A DNA stretch of 64,000 nucleotides from Nageia nagi (Eukaryota > Pinophyta): positions 3,844,001 to 3,908,000 of the forward strand of contig JBITNC010000002.1 in NCBI GenBank assembly GCA_050084985.1. Direction: 5' to 3'. A program made the position numbers and the translations under genes. Positions 46,981-58,206 of this stretch are shown piece by piece (the first letter of the stretch is position 1; each line of letters begins with the position of its first letter). Under the pieces are notes generated by a model. It made no database searches. It saw only the letters and a list, made by a program, of their open reading frames with translations, and was not told the DNA's origin.

Positions 46981-49384
46981 TTAAGTTCATTTTGATATGA
47001 TATTTTGTGAAGGCATGAATGATTGTACTATGTTTAGAAGACATGTATCTACACCTTATGCAATACAATAATTATTGCTTTTAGATGCGTAGCTAATTCT
47101 AGTTCTTCAAGTAATGTGACTACAACTCTTCAAATTCTATTTAGAATACAATGCCTTGTTTGCAACCGGAGTGCAAATATTTATTTCACTGAAAAATAGA
47201 AAAGCACAAAGAACCAATAGTTTCTAATGTAAGATATTAATCAGTTGAAGTGCAAAGGTTAGCCTATTCTTTGATCAGGTTGCATCTTTGAAATATTTCT
47301 ATATTCATTACCTTGTTTACAAAAGGGGTAGAAATGCTTTCTTAAGTTGAAACAGGAAGTTCCATTTACTTGATGGGAATAATTTTTCATGGACTAAACT
47401 ATTTTATTAATAAGTAAAATAGGCCATTGGCCAAAATATCCAAGGAGCATTATATATAAGAAGATGTTAGTAGGATGTAGGAACTTGAATATCATCTTGG
47501 AGCAAATAGGACCTTAGTTGATTGTTTGGGTGATTAGGGTGTTTGGACACCCCCAAGGTTCAAATCCCAACCTTGCAATGATGATGTTGGTTCTTTGATA
47601 TGACATCATGGATGATGTTGAAGTGTAGTAATGATATTACTATTTAGAGAATTTAGATGTAGTGATGATTGTGAATTATGCTGGTCAGATGGGTGTCTAG
47701 ATATTACCAAGTTCCCCATTTACTAACAAAACACTATTATTTAAATATATATCTTAGAGGAGTAACACTATTATTTTAAAAAATCAATTTCAAAAGGCAT
47801 ATCAAGGTTGAAATTAAGATTTATGTGGAATGGTGGAGACAAGAAGATAAGATTGCCTATGAAAAGGTTTTCATAGTTAGCTTGATAGCCTTGTATTACT
47901 TATTTATGCTTGCAAATGTTTAAAAGGTTGAGATTTAATATACTAAATAGTAGGTGATTGGAAAGATTACAATTTTTAACATTTTATGTTGCTTGGTATC
48001 AAAATGATCATGTTGTATTTGTTGCATCAAACTATCTTGCATAACAGTCTTCTAATCACATAGATATACATTCATTGGTTCTACACACCAATTTTACATT
48101 AAGGATATTACAGTTATATAAAGAAATTTGAGATAAGATGATGTGATCAAGAACATCATATGATTGTATATACATTTAACCAATGAATAGGGGAATGACC
48201 CTACAAATCAATTGTTGTTAACTAATTGGTTTTGGAATATTTTCCATACTAAAAATTTATATGATATCACCAATTGTATCATTTTGGTTTTAGGATTCAT
48301 GAATTGGATCAACTTTTCAACGTTAGAATGGAGTCAAACATTTTTTCAAAATTCAATAATTTCAAACTAGTAACATAATAAGACTATCATAGGATTTATT
48401 AGAAGGGTGGTTTCAAATTAGAATACACATTTGAAACATTGAATTTTTTGATATGTGGTGAATTGGGTATCTAGATTTTAGGAGATAATAGTTTTCAATT
48501 TGGGAATGCATTTTATGGGGTGCCTAGAGGTGAACCCATATTATTTAGACACTAAATTATATTCTAAATGGATGAATTGAGTTGCAGGTATTGGAACTAC
48601 AATTTTGGAGGAGATCACTATAAATACATAGAACATCATGATCCCTATTCCTACCATGATATCCACAATATATGATATACAAAAAATAAATATTGCTAAC
48701 ACAAAATCCCCTTATGCTATAGTCATTTGTGATTTACAAACACCAAGAAGAGACATATGCATAGAAAAATTGGATTTTCTTTCCAACAATGCCCCTATTT
48801 TATAGTCATATTACTGTTAGGATTGCTTCCCAAGTGGCTTTGGTTTGGACTCAAAAATATAAAGGTAGTTTCTAACATGTTTATCAGGAACCTATCATAT
48901 TTGTTACATCGCATGTGTCCTAAGCTAAAAAAAACTTTTCCCTCCATGATGACCACAATATCAAGACCTTGATATGAGCATGCTATGTTCCATCAAGACC
49001 TTAATATGCAAACTATTGGTTGGATTATAACAAGAAAATGAGAATACATGTTGAACACCATTGGCAAATTTTGGGCAATGTTATTGAATTTGTAACACTA
49101 TTGAAATGCTTTTGACATTGTTGGAGTTCCATGGTCATTGTCTAGTTTCCATGATATTTTTAGTTTACTTTTTATCTTGGATATATTATTTCTTTGTTAA
49201 AAAATGATATGTTTTATTATTATTTCTAGGAATCAGGTCATCTTCATTTACTGTTATGGTCTATTCGCTTGGTATTTTGGGAATCAAATTGTTACATTAG
49301 GTTTATATGAGTTTCTTATTTTTCATTTAAATTTTAAAAACCAAAAATTGACTGTAGGTCCAATATATTTTTGTCTTATTTTAG
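46981..49384. other. No recognisable gene; possible upstream exons of the cargo gene
   Basis: AT-rich with short frames (48757-48972, 49204-49407) that are not convincing. Upstream exons of the plus-strand cargo gene may be hidden here. Confidence 0.3.
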
Positions 49385-52381
49385 GTGGACCAACAATTTG
49401 TACATAAGTGTCTTGATGGAACATGGCATGCACATAGAAAGTGTGGAAAGCTATACTTCTATTGCACTGTTAATATATGTCATGCCATAGGAGGTAAAGG
49501 GTTTATTGAATGAAGGCATTTGAATGCACATAGAAGATCACATCACTTGCATATGAATTTACCCAATGTTGATTGCCCATAAAAAGAATGAACAACAAAT
49601 TCTTATGTGAAAGGAAAGTATCTCAAGCAAAGGGAAGATATTGATAAGGTCCTTAAAATGCAATCAAAAAATCATAAAAGGTTCTTGAAAAACATTTATT
49701 GTAGTGAGGAATGTCTATATTCATATGAACAATGTTTAAAATGTAGGCATGATGTGGTTGAAGAGTTAATGCAACAATATGAAAGTGAAGAGAACATAAG
49801 AAAATGTGTAGCTGATTACAATATAGACATGTCTATAAAAAGGCAATGTATACTAATCAACCTTGATGAAGAAGTCACCCATATTCAAGATGAATGTAGA
49901 GAGGAAGAATAATACATTATTATGGATATTGTTGTTGAAGAAAACACTTTTGCATCATGGGTATTAAATTTTATTGGAATTTTTTTGCCAACTTAAAGAT
50001 AGAAAATATAAGTTATTTCAGTTCATTCCTATTTGGTTTTCTTCCATGCAAGCACAAGGGAAAACAAATAAACCTCTTGTGCAGGTGGGTCAAGAGGTGC
50101 TCTTGCAGTACACAAATGGAAAAATAATTGGGAAGGAGACTATTTAGAACATTGATCCAAATGCTATTTTCCATTGTCAAAGGATCGATGAGGACAATGT
50201 TTCATTACAAGTCACCTAGTCTTATGAAGATTATTTTGGTCTACCATAACCTACAAATAGTGAAGAGTCTCTAGGAGAAGCTATAGGAAGCTTTGTCAAA
50301 TGGCCTTATAGTTTTTTGGCACATGTATGCATAGATAAAATTTTTAATTCTCAATAATTTGATACAAGTTTAGTTTAAATTATTTTATGCATATTTTGAT
50401 TTTCATCTTGATAATCTCCTATAAAGGTATGAGTTGTTTCTAATGAAGATGATGTAATAGATGATGTTATCAATGATGTAATCATGGATATTGATAACAA
50501 TGCAAGTCTACAAAATAGCCTTGTAGATGTAATATATCCATAATTGCATTTTGCAATATACTCAACATGGCCTATTAGATACTTGAAATTGATAAATCTA
50601 TTTTCTCCCTTGTAGGAACAAATTGTTTCTATTGAAGAGGATGTTTTAAAGTCTCCTGTAAGTAATTTAGGTATAATTTAGTTAGTTGAGGATAAATACC
50701 ATTTATTTTTATTTTCAAAGTATTGTTGTTGACCAAAAAAAAATGTAATATCAAACACTATTTTCTCCCTTGTAAGAATGAGTTGTTTCTCTTGTGCAAC
50801 CACAAGTTGTTTCTGGTGAAGAGGATGGTTTAAAGTGTCCTTATAGTAATTTAGAGGTAATTTAGCTAGTTGAGGATAAAATTATTATAAACCTAAGCAT
50901 TATTTATTGAAAATTTTATGTTAATCCTTAGCAATCCCAATATAAAATCCAGCAATTTATCTCCCTTGTAGGTACAAGTTATTTCTCCTGTGTAGCCACG
51001 AGTTGATTCTCCCTTGTAGGAACAAGTTGTTTTGGTTGAAGAGGATGTTTTAAAATCTTCTTTTAGCAATTTTTAGGTAATTTTATCTTTTTAATAGTTA
51101 TGCATTTCCTCATCAAGCTAATGAGAATGAAAAATATATTTTATTATTATTTTCCAAGTATTGTTATTGACCAAGAAAAATGTAACATCAAACACTATTT
51201 TCTCCCTTGTAGGAATGAGTTGTTTCTCCTGTGTAGCCATGAGTTGTTTCTAGCAAAGAGGATAGTTTAAAGTGTCCTTCCAATAATTTAGAGGTAATTT
51301 AGTTAGTTGAGGATAAATATCTTGTAAACCTAGTTATTATTTCTTACTAAATTTGGAGGTTATTTAGTTAGTTTCCTTTATATTGCTATATTTGGTTTCA
51401 TTCTTCAGGAGACTTAAATTTTTGCATCTACAAGTTGGACAAGAGCAAAAATTATAAGTAGGGATAATGCATTCAATCTAAGTACACTCATATTAGAGGG
51501 TAACTTAGACCAGTTTCATGAAATTCATGGATTCTCCAATGCATGTAGTAGTATTGCACTTGTTATCTGTAATAACACCCTACAAAAGTAGCTGATGGGT
51601 GTGTGTGTTAGATACACTAATTAGAAATGGTTTTGAATCTTATAAGAATATGTACATAATGGCTTTCAGAAAGATTTTCCCCAATGGTTTACTTGATTTA
51701 AAAACAAGTTTCAAAAAAATGAAACTACCTTTAGATTTGGATGAGATGCCTCCCCTTTTTTTCCTTCCTTAATGCTTACAAAATATTGAAAAGTTTGCAT
51801 ATATTAGAGAGTTTTATATTTTTAAGTATGATACTATTGCACTTATTCTAGTAATCTACATAGTTGCATGGAATGGGAATTTTTTTATGCTTAAGGTCAA
51901 TGAAGATTTTTTTATATAATTGACACCCTAGAAAATAGATTGCGAGAATCTGGAGACAAAGCATATTTCATGAAATTTGATAATAATAGTAGAATATATG
52001 AAGTTGCAACAGATACCATTGAAAATTGGGAGAGGTTGCATAAGCTGGTTTTTGAGGGAAAAAATTATTTAAAAGATTATATTGAATATTTTTTAGCCAA
52101 TCCCTCTTGTAGTTCACTCATTGATGAAAAGGAAGCTCAATCAAATGCTGAACAAAACAAGCGGGTTGCTAACTTACTTCAGATTGATTTTTATAAGATG
52201 ATAAGAAAAATTTTGGTATGCATGTTTCAGATTTATCTTTTAGATTGTCATCTATTTTATGTTTCTTATGACTGTGATTGGTTTATCATAGATAGAGAAG
52301 GAACCTACTATACATAAACATGTTCAACTAGTCACTGAGGTTACTCTAGAACAATTCAAGAAAGATGATGAGAGCAAATAG
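49385..52381 (+). pseudogene. Multi-exon MULE cargo gene; 3' part resembles the C-terminal domain of plant EEIG1/EHBP1-like proteins
   Basis: Exon block 1 (49385-49912, after TTTTAG) reads 'VDQQFVHKCLDGTWHAHRKC', has three in-frame stops, then an open Cys-containing stretch 'YCSEECLYSYEQCLKCRHDV' with an acidic end. Then come repeated small exons (50611-51340). From 51409, after TTCTTCAG, it reads 'SWTRAKIISRDNAFNLSTL' and 'HGFSNACSSIALVICNN'; 51930-52215 reads 'IDTLENRLRESGDKAYFMKF' and 'FEGKNYLKDYIEYFLA'. An intron (GTATGC...CATAG, 52216-52291) leads to 'IEKEPTIHKHVQLVTEV' and a stop at 52381. From memory, the 3' part follows the C-terminal domain of plant EEIG1/EHBP1 proteins: a Ser-Ala-Cys-Thr box, then YYIIDTLGERL...AYILKFD, then KGKESCKEYIK.FLA. 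The family call rests on that recollection; several stops make it a pseudogene. Block 1 is unrecognised. Confidence 0.5.
50590..51345 (+). repeat. Tandemly repeated exon-intron units
   Basis: The phrase CTCCCTTGTAGGAACAAGTTGTTTCT followed by GAAGAGGATGTTTTAAAGTCTCC and AGTAATTTAGAGGTAATTTAG recurs with exon-like starts near 50613, 50774, 50971, 51021 and 51213. Translated, each gives roughly 'EQVVSIEEDVLKSP.SNLE', bounded by TTGTAG and AGGTAATTT, i.e. acceptor and donor sites. Larger pieces including 'TTAGTTGAGGATAAA' and 'ATGTAA(T/C)ATCAAACACTATTTT' repeat every ~200-420 bp. The acidic micro-exon seems to have been duplicated together with its introns. Confidence 0.65.
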
Positions 52382-53429
52382 TTTTTTCATGACTGCTTTG
52401 AAAATATTGCATGGAACAAAGTAGAAAGAACTTCAAAATTATGAATTTCTTTTATGTTTCTAATATACCTTATCCTGATATTTCAATGCTTTGCATATTA
52501 CAACACATATTACATTTATTTTGTAGGCCTGTTTGGAATCCACAAGGATCTTAGAAATCAAAAGGTCAGGGATCCCAAAAATCAAACTATTGAGGCATAC
52601 ACATGAGCTTGTAAATTTACTCATTGATGGGGAAAACCTAGAGTTTTGTTTGTGAAGGTTGTATGAAGTTTTTGCTGAGTTGTCTTGCCAAGGACTAGGA
52701 TGAGTCCCTGTGAACCTTTTATTTAATTTATTGTTATTTTTATGGTGCTAAAGTACTATTTGTAGGTTTCCATCATGGAAATGAATTTTTGTATGAGAAA
52801 ATTGTAAAATATTCTAGAGAATATATTTCTCATGATAACTGTAAATTATTAGGATGTAATACATAAAATCTAGAAGAAAAAGCATAAGTGTACAATGATT
52901 GTTGTATGTTGATAATATAGATGAACTAGTTTCAAAAGAGTATATTGATAGTGTAGATGTAGTAGTTTTCTTGAATACAAAACCCACTATTTCCTCAAAC
53001 TATGATTGTTGTATGTTGATAGTGTAGATGAAGTAGTTTCTAAAGAGTAATACAATACTTGCTCATATAATTGATGTTGATATAAATGGTAATTTTTGTA
53101 TTCATATTTGTGTTTTTTTTAATGTTGTATGGTAAATATGCATATGAAATATTGAGTTAACCGGTTTCATAATGTATAGTGAAGCATATTTGGTTGAGGT
53201 AGCATAAGATGCTAGCAAGTAATCCCCATAATTCCTAAATAAGTAGTAATATTTTTATCATCTTTGTTGAACTTTGTTCATCTTTGTTTAACTTTGTTCA
53301 TCTTTGTTCAACTTTTTTCATATTTGGGCAATTATTGTTGTGAGTCAAAAACATTGTTCATCTTTGCCACTAAATTACATTTTATAAGTTTGATGCTTTA
53401 GCAAATTAAGTTCACATTTTAGAATTTTA
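52382..53429. other. No recognisable gene
   Basis: Contains a near-duplicate phrase (ATGATTGTTGTATGTTGATA at ~52897 and ~53003, each followed by GTAGATGAA) and a short CTTTGTTCATCTTTGTT tandem repeat at 53255-53325. May include the 3' untranslated part of the cargo gene. Confidence 0.4.
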
Positions 53430-53945
53430 TTATGTTTCAAGATAACTGCAAGGCAATTTTGAATAATCGTTATAGTTTGACACAATTGCAGTGCGATTCT
53501 ACCAACTTGTAATGTGATTCTACCAAAAACCAATGGTTCACATATAGTTTGGCATAATCGTACTACGATTATACCAAACCATAATGCAATTGTACCAAAA
53601 TGCAATGCGATTATATCAAGCCAGCCTCTTGCTCTTATATCAAAATTTCAAGTGTAGTTTGGAATAATTGCAATGTGATTGTACCAAACTATAATGCGAT
53701 TACACAATCATAGCCTCTTATTCTTTTACCAAAAGTTTAGGTGTAGTTTGGCATAATTGTAGTGTGATTATACCAAACTATAATGTGATTGTACCAAATT
53801 GCAATGTGATTATAGCAAACCAACCTCTTGCTCTTATACCATAGGAGAAGGATAGGTTTTGGTGTAGTTTGGCATAATCACAATGTGATTATACAAAATT
53901 GCAATGTAATTATACTAACCCATAACGCGATTATATTGACGAACA
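53430..53945. repeat. Internal array of MULE TIR-type palindromic repeats
   Basis: TTTGGCATAATC(G/A)CA(A/C)TGTGATTATACC-type words recur about a dozen times, with CCTCTTGCTCTTATACCA spacers at 53625, 53714 and 53824. The same GGTATAATNGC/GCNATTATACC vocabulary builds both TIRs. The array lies between the cargo gene and the transposase, which converge on it. Confidence 0.7.
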
Positions 53946-55984
53946 AACATTCATTAAGAAAAAAAATAGTAACCTTGCCATCCAAGGCACTATTATATAA
54001 CTAGTACATAGGAAGTGTCAAGTAAAGTGGAATTAGATAAGAATTTGCAGTTATGATGTTCTTGAAAAGTCTTACCACATTGCAATTTATTAATAAGAAA
54101 AAAGCCATTTAAAATGACACCACACACCTTGGGTTTAGCTATTGTTAAACACTTGTTATTTGTATAAGTTAGCTTAGTGTGCCCCTTACTAAAGAGTCAA
54201 ACTTAGTAATAAACATTTTGCAAAGGAATTTGTAGACTACTGCACCATTATTAGGTTTTAGCAACAAAAATATCAAAAGGTATAGACAAACTTACAAGAA
54301 CCAAAGGTAAAGGAAGATAATTATCAAAGTAAGAAAACAAAAATTTCCATATGAGCTTCAAATCCAATAATCATCATTTGATATGCACAGAAATTTAGTT
54401 ATTTTAGCTATACAAGTATAATTCAATAGCATGAAAACATAATTAGTTAGAAGCCTTTTTGAAGAGACCTTTAGCTATGCAATTTTATATATACATCATA
54501 GAAGTTTCACTTCAAACATTTACTACTGAAGCAAAAATCATTAAGTGTTTGCATACTATAGTTAATACAAGAGTTAAAATAAAACAAATGCATGTAAATA
54601 AAAAACAAAAATGTAAACAATAGTTTAGTAATTCATGCTAGAGGTTAAGTTTGTAGCATGCTACATCAATATGCACATATCATGGAAGGCCTAATTTAGC
54701 ACATACAAAGCATATTTCCCAGTACAAGGGTTCAAACCTTTGTCTAAAAATACACATATAGTGAATGCTTGAGTACCTATGATATAACAAACTTTGAAGG
54801 AAGATTATCGTACTAGGTAACTTTCTAAAATTTCTTTACATAAGAACTTACAAGCATAAATTTAAAAAATATTGATGATTCCAAGTATTGAAATAAATTA
54901 ACAATACACAGAATTTTGGGCATAATAGGAAAGGGTGTTATTCTTTGATAAAATGGAGTTGCATGTTTGAATTAGGAATTTCAATATGAAAATTAAACTC
55001 ATTTTAACTATCTTCTATAAAACAAGGGTCCATAATCTATGTACTTTAGATCTTGTACATAACAATTTTAAGGCTTTTGTACTACAAACAACTTAATGTC
55101 TACATGCACTTCAATATTAGACTATAATTTAGCATTATAAGCATTATCACTGCCAAGTCAATTACCACATAAGTCAAGTGACTTCGACAATAACTACCCA
55201 TCTATCAATCAACCAGTCTGATAATTTTATCACTTCCAAGTGATATGGAAACTAGTTCACAGTTGTATGAAGATATATGAAAGGAAATTCCATTTGAAAT
55301 AGTATACTAATAATTACATTCTTCATGGAACACAAATGTTCTATATCTCAAGAAACATTGAAACAATAAAAACTAAGGGGACATATAATCGATTTTCTCT
55401 ATTAGATGATCCCACTCCAAATTAAATTCTTTGATAAGATGGTTTTGCAGCCTTACCTACAATAGTACCAAAATTTTTTAACAATCATATTTAAGCATTA
55501 ACATATGTAGTAAACCATGAAACATATTGAAGCCTCAGCATATAAGCTTATGTTTGTATAGCAAACTCTTTTTCCTTCTCAAATATTGATTAGGATCAAG
55601 TATAAACCTAGACCCAACTGAAGCCTCAACATTTGCATCTTCACATATCTTTGTAACCATATCGATAAATCTATGACCTCTATTTGGTGTTTTAGGTGCA
55701 TTTTGAACCAAACTTTTTAGTAAACCAATATAGTCAATGATTTTCTACTTTGATTATGGAGAGAATACATATACAATATTTTGGAAATGGCTCTTTTGGT
55801 GATACTAGACACTAGGAGGTAACACATTCAAATATCCCTTTGAACCACACTCCATACTACAAGGTGACACATTCAAACTATGAGGCAAAATATTCAAATC
55901 ACAATCAATAATAGGAGGCGACACATTCTCCTCACACTCAACATTATGATGTGACACATTATTAAAGGGCCATCCAAATCAAAG
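53946..55984. other. No recognisable gene
   Basis: AT-rich. Near 55810-55970 there are repeated 'GAGG(T/C)(A/G)ACACATTCAAA' phrases (five imperfect copies ~35-45 bp apart), downstream of the transposase end; these may be an acidic/low-complexity coding tail or simple duplication. Confidence 0.4.
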
Positions 55985-56430
55985 TAGGGTTATGATATTC
56001 ATGGCATGTTTACAAATATTCCCCTACAACACCCACATACAATCACATGCACAAAATTCAAGCCCACAAGTGGTGACAAGGTATATGGTAGAATTTGTAG
56101 TTTGAATCTTTACATAATAAACATTGGTAAGAATTTCATGTGGGAAACAATCAAAATTAGGTATTTTGTGGGATTTTTGAAGTGCATTTTCAACATTCTT
56201 TTCTTTTTTATAGTTGTTCCAGAAACCCATAGTCTTTAGCAAGTCTTTTTTTATGTAGTATGGCTCTACACACTTGATAAGGGTGTAAATCAACCAGTCC
56301 ATCCTCCTTCCACATTTCTTATTCTTATCACCAAGAAATTTAATCTTTAAGAAATAATGGTATGATTCAATGGCTGCATTAGTCTCTTGATTTGTATGTG
56401 AAAAATCATAAAATGACTTGGCCCACATGG

Positions 56431-56540
56431 CTACAAATCACATGTTATACCCATAATTAGAATACATATAAAAATTTACAACTAAAATGCCAAACCAAAT
56501 ACATATAAAAAAAACTTGTACACATGGTTGCAATTCTTAC
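56431..56540 (-). other. Transposase intron
   Basis: Minus strand GTAAGAATTG ... GATTTGTAG, 110 bp, between 'FLEYFHHT.VHDK' and 'MWAKSFYDFSHTNQE'. Removing it restores the expected family continuity, so it is a true spliceosomal intron. Confidence 0.7.
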
Positions 56541-57805
56541 CGATCTTGTCATGAACTCATGTGTGATGGAAGTATTCTAGAAATGCCTTCTCCTTTTTAA
56601 ATTCATCATAGAAATCATCTAAAAGTGTACTAATTGATGTTATTTTATCATTTGTATACATAATTTGTTCCAACTTGGAGAACATATTTTTAGCAACATC
56701 TTGATAGGATGCATACCTAAAAGTATTTTTTAGCCATGTTCTACATACATGCCACATGCAAAGAAGTTGTCGACATTTGAATACCCTCCTATCACATACA
56801 TCCAAAGATAACATAAGGAATCAATAACTAAAATTTATTTAAAAACTAGAATTGTACTAAAATTTATGACTAAACTTCAAATCTCATACTTGATAGATTC
56901 TATTATAGGGAGAGAATTGTTAGTCATGAAGGCATTCACATGCCAATCAAGATGATACTGACTACCTCGATCATGCAATAACTATAACCATTCTTATATA
57001 TCCTCTATTTGATTATGTTCAGCAACCACCCATGCAACTGGTACACCACTCTCTTGTTCATAAAAAATAAGCAATGTGCATAATTGGAACTACAATTGAC
57101 AACAACAAGACTTTATAAAAGAAAAAAAATGTATTTCAAATACCATAGGTAACGTAACAAGAGCATATGAGACATAACTTACTAGGTACTATTTGGTATT
57201 AAATGTTGCATCCATTACAATAATGCTATTATGTGATAATGTCACCATATTTTCCAACATCCATGGAGTTTGAATGCCAAAAACAAAGCTACGCCTCCTC
57301 CTTATTTGGATGGTAAGTAAAACATTTATCCTTCTCCTTTTTGTACCAAAATTAAACACTTTTTCTATCATATTCATATCTTCATACATCTATTTTTTGA
57401 AGTCTTTTGCATATGTTGGCAACATATCTCTTCATTATAAACTTATCTCTCATTGTTGGCAATTCACCAAACAACTGATTCAAGCACTGACCATCACAAA
57501 TTTTATCAATAGACACACCTATAACCAATAATGCCTCAATCAAAGACACTATCTAATGTGATAAATGTGGTGCAACCAAATGCCTCCTTATGTTTACTGA
57601 TACATCATGAACACCATGGCAAGGATGTCCATTCAAATCAATATGTTTAAAAGAATTATAGACAATGAAAGCAACATCAGGATTCCATTCATAAACCTTT
57701 ACCAAAAAATGACATTGACATCCTCTCTTTTGGATGGAATATCTATTCCTTTTAGGAGGAGGCGGGTCATTCCGATGATCTTTGTACCCAAATGAGCACC
57801 AATAA

Positions 57806-57910
57806 CTACAAATTCACAATATTAGACTAATATCAATATTACATTGAATACAATTAGAAACTAAAATTTACACAACCAAAATAAAGGTTACAATAGAAAA
57901 ATACACTTAC
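57806..57910 (-). other. Transposase intron
   Basis: Minus strand GTAAGTGTAT ... GAATTTGTAG, 105 bp, phase 2. Joining gives '...RIRKCSI-YWCSFGY', continuous with the family. Confidence 0.75.
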
Positions 57911-58206
57911 ATGGAGCATTTTCGTATTCTAGATGCTTTTGGTTGATAATTAATAGAGTTTTCCTCAAAAACATTTTTCAGTTCATGCTTACACACAAAT
58001 TTGCTTTGGGTTTCAAGAACATTTTCTTCACCTCTCTTGAAATCTTCCACTCTATCAATATGTATCACTGCCACCAAATCTATCTTACTACCTCCCATGC
58101 AACATTCATTGCTCCATGATAGGTCAACCCAAGTAAATACCTTTTTTTTATTCATTTGTTGGACAAGTAGGTTGAATAACTTCATCCACTTCTTACCTTT
58201 CACCAT

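Larger units (their letters stand above)
55985..58206 (-). pseudogene. Mutator/FAR1-type transposase with introns, degenerate
   Basis: Exon 1 starts at 58206 ('MVKGKKWMKLFNLLVQQMNK', '...LSWSNECCMGGSKIDLVAV') and ends with donor GTAAGT at 57910. Intron 57910-57806. Exon 2 reads 'YWCSFGYKDHRND' and 'IQKRGCQCHFLVKVYEW' (FAR1-like zinc-binding fold), then 'VIGVSIDKICDGQCLNQLFG'; after a frameshift near 57390, 'FGIQTPWMLENMVTLSHNS' and 'IIVMDATFNTK' carry the first catalytic Asp. Further exons give 'LIFYEQESGVPVAWVVAEH', 'CRQLLCMWHVCRTWLKN' (56790-56557), and after an intron (GTAAGA 56540 to GTAG 56431) 'HTNQETNAAIESYHYFLK' with the catalytic Glu. The SWIM finger is 'FCACDCMW', stop, 'GNICKHAMN' (~56030-55995). 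The second catalytic Asp is Asn ('FMTNNSLPIIES'). Known role: DDE transposition of MULEs. Dead here. Confidence 0.85.
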
